Below, in pieces: positions 13,955 through 18,708 of a stretch of 18,708 bases of DNA. The notes under the pieces are model-generated. The model was not told the DNA's origin, made no database searches, and was given only the letters and a program-made list of their open reading frames with translations. A program made the position numbers and the translations under genes. This DNA comes from GCA-2687025 sp964473525 (GTDB taxonomy: Bacteria; Poribacteria; WGA-4E; GCA-2687025). Position 1 is the stretch's first letter, and every line of letters starts with the position of its first letter. Where the stretch lies: positions 1 through 18,708 of the forward strand of contig CAYYPK010000072.1 in NCBI GenBank assembly GCA_964473525.1. The letters run 5' to 3'.

Positions 13955-16516
13955 ATGCCTCTCCCACCAGACGACGCTGCCGACGCGACGCGTGAGCTGG
14001 CCGCCCTCAGGGCCCGCGTGCGCGAGTTGGAGACCCGCGACGACCCCGATCTCGTCGCCGCGCTCCACGCCGAGCGAGACCGCGCACAGCGTTACCTTGA
14101 TGTTGCCGGCGTGATGCTCGTGGGCTTGGACCCGACGGGTCGCGTGACGCTCGCGAACCGGCGGGCGTGCGAACTTCTTGGGTACCCGCGGGATGAGGTC
14201 GTGGGGCAGATGTGGGCGGACCGGTTCGTGCCAGACGCTGCCCGGGACTACGTACAGCGTTTCGTGGCACGGCTCGTCGAAGGCGAGATCGCCTATTCAG
14301 AGCAATACACCGGGGTCATTCTGACATCGTCCGGCGACACGCGCTCCATCACGTGGCAGAACGCGCGTATAGAGGACGCGGAGGGCGTGTTCCTGGGGTC
14401 ACTCAGTTCCGGGCTGGACGTGACGGAACAGCTCTCGGCGTCAGCCGCCCTCCGTCAGAGCCAAGACACGATGTCCGCCATCCTGGCCGCGATGCCGGAT
14501 CTCGTGCTCCACCAGGATGCCGAGGGACGCTACCTGAACTGCTTCAAGGCTCCAGATGTCGACACGCTGCTCCCCGTACGTGAGTTCCTGGGCAGGCTCA
14601 TGGAGGAGGTGCTGCCGGAGGAGTTGTCCGTAGCAGGGCGAGAGCTGATCGCCGATGTCCTGTCGTCTGGCGAAGTCGCCAGCGCGGAGTACGACATGGA
14701 TATGCCCGAGGGCCCACGGTCGTACGACATGCGGATGGCGCCAGTAGGCTCCGACGAGGTCGTAAGCGTGATCCGTGACGTCACGGACGCCCGCGTCGCC
14801 GCGCGAAGGCTGGAGGAGAGCGAGCGACGGTTCCGCTCGCTCTTTGACGAGTCTCCGCTAGGGCTCATGGTTGCGGACGGCCATGGCGTTGTTCTCGCGG
14901 CGAATCGCGCCATGGCGTCGTTCCTGGGAGCGTCTCCCGAAGACATCCAGGGCAGAACGCTGGCGGACATCACCCACCCTGACGACGTAGGGACGACTCA
15001 GGAGTTGGTGGAACTCCTCCGCCAGAGCGCTGGCGGGTCGGAGAACGTGGATACGCGGTACCTGCGGGTAGACGGCGCCGTGGTGCATGCCCGCGTGCGA
15101 GCAGTGTTCCACCGCGACGACGGTGAGGGGCAGGAGCGCATCTTTGCCCTCGTGGACGACGTAACCGAGCGACGCCACACCGACGGTTTGCTGGCGACAC
15201 GCACCAGCCAGCAGTCCGCTCTGGCTCGCTTCAGCCAGGAGGCGCTCGCCGGACGAGACGTGCCGGGCCTGATGCAGCGAGCTTGCGAGTTGCTGGCGGA
15301 CACGCTGCGTGTCGAATACGCAAAGGTGCTCGAGCTGGCGCCGGAAGGCGGCGGTCTTCTCCTGAGAGCAGGTGTCGGATGGACCTCTGGCCTAGTCGGT
15401 TGCGCGGTCGTAGGCATCGGCCCCGACTCCCAGGCCGGCTACACGCTGCTAAGCGGGGAGCCGGTGGTAGTCGCGGACCTCGCAACCGAAACCCGCTTCA
15501 GTGGGCCCGAACTGCTGGTCGACCACGGCGTCGTCAGTGGCATGAGCGTGGCGATCAGGGGCGCGGACCGCGATGGGGCGTCCTACGGCGTGCTCGGCGT
15601 GCATACGGCAGCGCCCCGCGACTTCTCTCCCGACGACGTCCAATTCCTGCACGCGTTCGCGGCCTCCCTCACAACCGCAGTTGTCCGCGCGCGACGCGAG
15701 GAGGAAATCGAGGAGTTGAACGCGCGCCTGGAGGCCCGCGTTCAGGAGCGCACGCTCGAGCTTCACGACGCCAACCAGCTTCTGCATTCAGAGCTGCGGC
15801 TGCGGGAACAGACCGACGAGGCGCTACGACGCACCGAGTCGGAGCGGTCGCAACTGACGCAGCGCATCCTTACCGTGCAGGAGGATGAGCAGGCGCACAT
15901 CGCGCGCGAGCTTCACGACCGAGCGGGGCAGGGGCTGTCGTCGCTGCTGGTGGGACTGCGGCTGCTGTCGCGTCAGGCGGGCTCGGTGGAACTCAGCGAC
16001 GCCCTGGAAGAGTTGCGGAATCAGACGTCCGACACGCTGGACAGTATCCGCAACCTGGCGTTCGACATGCGGCCCACCTCGCTCGATCACCTGGGTCTGG
16101 CCGCCACGCTGGAGCAGGACGTCCGCAGGCTCGGCACGCAGATGCAGATCAGCGTCGATTTTCTGGCCGGCCCGGCGGAACGGGAGCCGCTCCCGAAGCA
16201 CGTCGAGATCTCGATCTACCGCACGGTACACGCCGCGCTGACCAACGCCTCCAGGCACAGCGAGGCATCAAACGTGAGCGTGACGATGCAGCGCCGCGAC
16301 AGTCGGCTCTCCATTGTCGTTGAGGACGACGGCAAGGGCTTCGATGTCGACGCTGTAACCGCTGGACCTGTCGAGGGGCGCTTCGGACTGCTCGGCATGG
16401 AGGAACGCGTGCGCCCGTTCGGCGGCCGCGTGAACTTCGAGTCGAGTCCCGGCGCCGGCACATCCGTCTTCATTGAGCTGCCCGTCGGTGGCGAGACGGG
16501 CCGCCAGGGATCGTGA
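13955..16516 (+). CDS. Sensor histidine kinase with three PAS domains, GAF and HisKA_3/HATPase
   Basis: This 853-residue protein is a cytoplasmic sensor kinase of the NarL/DegS-type HisKA_3 family. Domains in order: N-terminal coiled coil (8-45), PAS1 (about 48-165, LVGLDPTGRVTLANRRACELLGY), PAS2 (166-285), PAS3 (286-410, FDESPLGLMVADGHG), GAF (412-575), coiled coil (580-640), HisKA_3 and HATPase. The phosphorylated His654 lies in IARELHDRAGQGLSSLL, and ATP-binding boxes include TNASRHSEAS, DDGKGFD and GRFGLLGMEERV. No transmembrane segment is visible, so it senses intracellular signals. ATG 13955 has AAGGGA about 10 bases upstream; an in-frame ATG at 13883 adds a Pro-rich stretch unlike kinase sequence. 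No response regulator is in the window, so it is an orphan here. It converges on the esterase gene. Confidence 0.9.
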   Translation: MPLPPDDAADATRELAALRARVRELETRDDPDLVAALHAERDRAQRYLDVAGVMLVGLDPTGRVTLANRRACELLGYPRDEVVGQMWADRFVPDAARDYVQRFVARLVEGEIAYSEQYTGVILTSSGDTRSITWQNARIEDAEGVFLGSLSSGLDVTEQLSASAALRQSQDTMSAILAAMPDLVLHQDAEGRYLNCFKAPDVDTLLPVREFLGRLMEEVLPEELSVAGRELIADVLSSGEVASAEYDMDMPEGPRSYDMRMAPVGSDEVVSVIRDVTDARVAARRLEESERRFRSLFDESPLGLMVADGHGVVLAANRAMASFLGASPEDIQGRTLADITHPDDVGTTQELVELLRQSAGGSENVDTRYLRVDGAVVHARVRAVFHRDDGEGQERIFALVDDVTERRHTDGLLATRTSQQSALARFSQEALAGRDVPGLMQRACELLADTLRVEYAKVLELAPEGGGLLLRAGVGWTSGLVGCAVVGIGPDSQAGYTLLSGEPVVVADLATETRFSGPELLVDHGVVSGMSVAIRGADRDGASYGVLGVHTAAPRDFSPDDVQFLHAFAASLTTAVVRARREEEIEELNARLEARVQERTLELHDANQLLHSELRLREQTDEALRRTESERSQLTQRILTVQEDEQAHIARELHDRAGQGLSSLLVGLRLLSRQAGSVELSDALEELRNQTSDTLDSIRNLAFDMRPTSLDHLGLAATLEQDVRRLGTQMQISVDFLAGPAEREPLPKHVEISIYRTVHAALTNASRHSEASNVSVTMQRRDSRLSIVVEDDGKGFDVDAVTAGPVEGRFGLLGMEERVRPFGGRVNFESSPGAGTSVFIELPVGGETGRQGS

Positions 16517-16538
16517 CACGTCACGCCCGGTTGTTCGT

Positions 16539-18506
16539 CTACTCCCCGACTGTCAGCGATACCCGCACGCGCTTTGTCTCGTAGACGAACGACTGGGCGC
16601 CCTGGCCGTCGCGGCGGACATCGCCGGTCTTCTGGTAGTCGTAAACGCCGCGGAATTCGATGAGGTGGCCGGGCGGGCAGTCCTCCCGGATGCACACCTC
16701 CGACACCCGCCTCGCGGTGCCCGACCAGTCTGGGCGATGCCGCCACACCGTTCGCTCGCGCGTGCGGTCGACGTACGGGTCGTCGGTGAAGAGGGACAGG
16801 CCGTACCACATGCCGTCCTGCCTGTCCGACTGCGCGAGCACGCTGACCCACTCGCCGGGCTCCGCCACGCCGTTCCCGTTCCCCCCGCCGAACGCGGCCT
16901 CTTCCCCGTCGTCCTGCATCAGCGAAAGCCCGTCCGCCACACGGTACTCCGCCAGATCCTCGACGGCGGAGTAGAACGGTACGTCGATGAGATAGCGGCG
17001 CGTGTCGCCGTCGTGCGTTACCAACGCCTTGAGTCGCCCGACTTCCAGGGCATCTGACCGACACTGAATGCGGAACGACGTGTCGAGCGAGACCCCACCG
17101 ACGCCGACGTGGTCCACCTGCGCTGCTGGGTCGAGGATCTCAATGTCCTCGCTCTGGCTGATGAGCTCCACGCGCGCGCCGCGCACGTCGGCGCCTCCCG
17201 CGTTGTACAGCACTGGGGTCAGACGCATCACGCGCCACGCTTCCGGGACCGGCGTGTCGAGTCGGTGGTCCGCGACGACGAGGGAGCCGCTGGCGCCGTC
17301 CACGTGGGTTCCCACGTACTCGCCCGCGCCGGAGACCTCCATATGCAGCCGGCCCTGTGCGTCCGTCGCGACGGTCTCGTATGATACGGACAGGTCGTCG
17401 AGCGCCAGGCGGCAGATGGTGTGCGGCGCGCTGGGCGTGTACACGGCGTCTGACGTGACGCTGACTCGGGCCGTCGGAATGCTTGGACCATCGGGCAGCC
17501 ACTTGCGCGTCGTGATCTTCATGCCCGCCGCCGATGCCTCGTCGATGCACGTGAAGCCTGGCTCGTCCCGGTCACTCGTGAAGCTGTATCCCCAGATGTC
17601 GAAGTCTGGGTAGACGTCGATGTGGCTCCACGCCTCGGGGGCGGCCACCGGCTGGCGGAAGTGGCGCATGTGGAAGTCGAACTGCCCATCGACGTTCACG
17701 ACGGTGTGGAAGCCGTCGAAGTAGTTCACGCCGTAGTGCCACGCCTCGTAGGAGAGCTCCTGCGTCTTGAACTCTCGGTCGATGCCCAGATCGTGCTGAC
17801 GCAGGAAGTCCTTCATGCCCACGTGCTGGCGAATCGGCAGACCCACGTAGTTGCGCCCCATGTGCCGGAACGGCGTGTACACCTGCATGTCGCGCGGCCC
17901 TATGATGAACGCCGACGACGGATTGAAGAACGACGCGCTGCCAATGAGGTGGGGGTACTTGGACGCGACGAACATCGACATGAAGCCACCCATGCTGAGC
18001 CCGGAGGTGGCTCTCCCCGCGCGCGACGGGATCGTACGGTACTCGCGGTCGATGTGGCGCACGAGTTCGGGGAAGTAGTCCACGAAGTGCAGGTCGTCCC
18101 TCACCGGCCCCACGTCGTATGGGCGTGGATACTGCGCCGCCACGTAGCCGTCCCACTTGACGACGACCACGTCGTGCTCCGCCACGTACGTCGCGATGTT
18201 GTCTCGAGGATCCGGCCCGCACCGCTCCAGGTTCCCGTTCCACTCGTCGTAGTAGCGTGACTCCGCCGACTGTGACTGTGTGCCGTCCGCCGGCCCGTTG
18301 TACCTACCGCCGTAGCCGTGGAAGAAGTAGATGACCGGGTAAGGGCCAGCATCGTTGTCGCCGTAACTTGGCGGCAGGAACACCCGGTAGTGACGGTCCT
18401 CGCCGAACACGTCGCTGTGGTGCGACCGGTCCGAGATAGTCGAATCGGCGGCCGAGGAAGAGGCGGCGACTCCACACAGACACACGGACAGGAGCAGGGA
18501 TCGCAT
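16539..18506 (-). CDS. Secreted esterase-like alpha/beta hydrolase with a long C-terminal region
   Basis: This 655-residue protein has a signal peptide (about 1-20; MRSLLLSVCLCGVAASSSA). An esterase D/CE1-like domain follows, at about 30-285: RHYRVFLPPSYGD (38-50) leads into the oxyanion region YFFHGYGG (60-67), and the nucleophile Ser171 lies in SGLSMGGF. The catalytic Asp and His are not assigned with confidence; His257 or His267 are candidates. The following 370 residues are unrecognised and probably beta-rich. Near residues 545-560 is an Asp/Gly-rich GNGNGVAEPGEWVSV, similar to short calcium-binding turns seen in secreted proteins. The start ATG 18506 has AGAGG 8 bases upstream, preferred over the TTG at 18515, which lies directly against that site. 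A secreted carbohydrate or feruloyl esterase is likely. It converges on the kinase gene with a 22-base gap. Confidence 0.85.
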   Translation of the reverse strand: MRSLLLSVCLCGVAASSSAADSTISDRSHHSDVFGEDRHYRVFLPPSYGDNDAGPYPVIYFFHGYGGRYNGPADGTQSQSAESRYYDEWNGNLERCGPDPRDNIATYVAEHDVVVVKWDGYVAAQYPRPYDVGPVRDDLHFVDYFPELVRHIDREYRTIPSRAGRATSGLSMGGFMSMFVASKYPHLIGSASFFNPSSAFIIGPRDMQVYTPFRHMGRNYVGLPIRQHVGMKDFLRQHDLGIDREFKTQELSYEAWHYGVNYFDGFHTVVNVDGQFDFHMRHFRQPVAAPEAWSHIDVYPDFDIWGYSFTSDRDEPGFTCIDEASAAGMKITTRKWLPDGPSIPTARVSVTSDAVYTPSAPHTICRLALDDLSVSYETVATDAQGRLHMEVSGAGEYVGTHVDGASGSLVVADHRLDTPVPEAWRVMRLTPVLYNAGGADVRGARVELISQSEDIEILDPAAQVDHVGVGGVSLDTSFRIQCRSDALEVGRLKALVTHDGDTRRYLIDVPFYSAVEDLAEYRVADGLSLMQDDGEEAAFGGGNGNGVAEPGEWVSVLAQSDRQDGMWYGLSLFTDDPYVDRTRERTVWRHRPDWSGTARRVSEVCIREDCPPGHLIEFRGVYDYQKTGDVRRDGQGAQSFVYETKRVRVSLTVGE

Positions 18507-18647
18507 GGCGCGCAACCTCTGTGGCTGGCATGGCGGGACGCGGCGCCTCAGCGTAGCACGGAGCCAGCGTGGACACGAGCGGGTTGTCTGCGAGGGGCGT
18601 GGTCACAGAACGCTGGTAGCGGCGCGCCCCGCCGTTCGCGCCTGCCT

Positions 18648-18668
18648 GTCATGCTGATATTGCATGAC
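18648..18668. promoter_or_regulatory. Perfect inverted repeat overlapping the esterase promoter
   Basis: GTCATGC (18648-18654) and GCATGAC (18662-18668) are perfect inverted arms with a 7-base spacer, giving a 21-base site with the symmetry of a dimeric regulator. It covers the candidate -10 and spacer, a typical repressor position. Confidence 0.5.
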
Positions 18669-18676
18669 CTTGTCAA
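18648..18676 (-). promoter_or_regulatory. Candidate promoter of the secreted esterase
   Basis: On the minus strand a perfect TTGACA (18671-18676) is followed after 17 bases by CATGAC (18648-18653), which matches three of six -10 positions. The leader to ATG 18506 would be about 135 bases. A dyad and a palindrome overlap the promoter, so expression is probably regulated. Confidence 0.45.
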
Positions 18677-18684
18677 GTCGACTT
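18675..18684. promoter_or_regulatory. Ten-base palindrome at the -35 of the esterase promoter
   Basis: AAGTCGACTT is a perfect palindrome that includes the first two bases of the minus-strand TTGACA. Next to the dyad at 18648-18668 it may be a second regulator site, though a 10-base palindrome could be chance. Confidence 0.35.
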
Positions 18685-18708
18685 ACACCGACTGGCTCCG
18701 TTCGTTCC

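Noticed and set aside
16512..16525. Short dyad between the convergent kinase and esterase genes as a terminator
   Set aside because: The stem is only five pairs and no T-run follows on either strand.

Overview
The window is high-GC, gene-dense bacterial DNA with no rRNA, tRNA, transposase, phage gene or CRISPR array. Third-position G/C bias is strong, so most long antisense frames are shadows. The mix of PhyH dioxygenase, sulfatase, Zn-dependent alcohol dehydrogenase, aldo/keto reductase and secreted beta-helix protein suggests an environmental, often marine or host-associated, heterotroph such as Poribacteria-, Latescibacteria- or Planctomycetes-like lineages. That assignment is inference from gene content and is not firm.

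Layout. At 1-444 (minus) is the N-terminal part of an extremely acidic secreted protein that runs off the left edge. At 669-1691 is a medium-chain Zn alcohol dehydrogenase, then a small coiled-coil protein (1818-2294). A PhyH dioxygenase (2435-3280) and an MBL-fold hydrolase (3333-4349) are probably co-transcribed. A 386-base intergenic stretch with five perfect hairpins precedes a lone short flagellin (4736-5614). An aldo/keto reductase (5787-6776) overlaps a secreted GH141-like beta-helix protein (6766-8862). A small two-helix membrane protein (8943-9323, minus) is divergent from a dienelactone hydrolase (9496-10200). A minus-strand block reads antitoxin (11855-12091), RelE toxin (11632-11895), then a class-III PLP enzyme resembling (R)-1-hydroxy-2-aminoethylphosphonate ammonia-lyase (10245-11600). 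A sulfatase (12238-13773) diverges from that block. A multi-PAS/GAF histidine kinase (13955-16516) converges on a secreted esterase-like protein (16539-18506, minus).

How the genes may work together. The secreted beta-helix protein, sulfatase, secreted esterase, aldo/keto reductase and sugar/alcohol dehydrogenase fit scavenging of decorated polysaccharide. They are not one operon, so this is a regional theme. The PLP enzyme together with a PhyH oxygenase also raises an oxidative 2-aminoethylphosphonate route.

Regulation. Several starts were decided by Shine-Dalgarno and promoter positions: GTG for the alcohol dehydrogenase, TTG for the PLP enzyme, and internal ATGs for the flagellin, dienelactone hydrolase, membrane protein and esterase. 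Four promoters share a TTGACC/TTGACA -35 element. The least explained parts are the hairpin cluster before the flagellin, a GACGCC/GGCGTC hairpin that recurs after three genes, and the acidic protein at the left edge.
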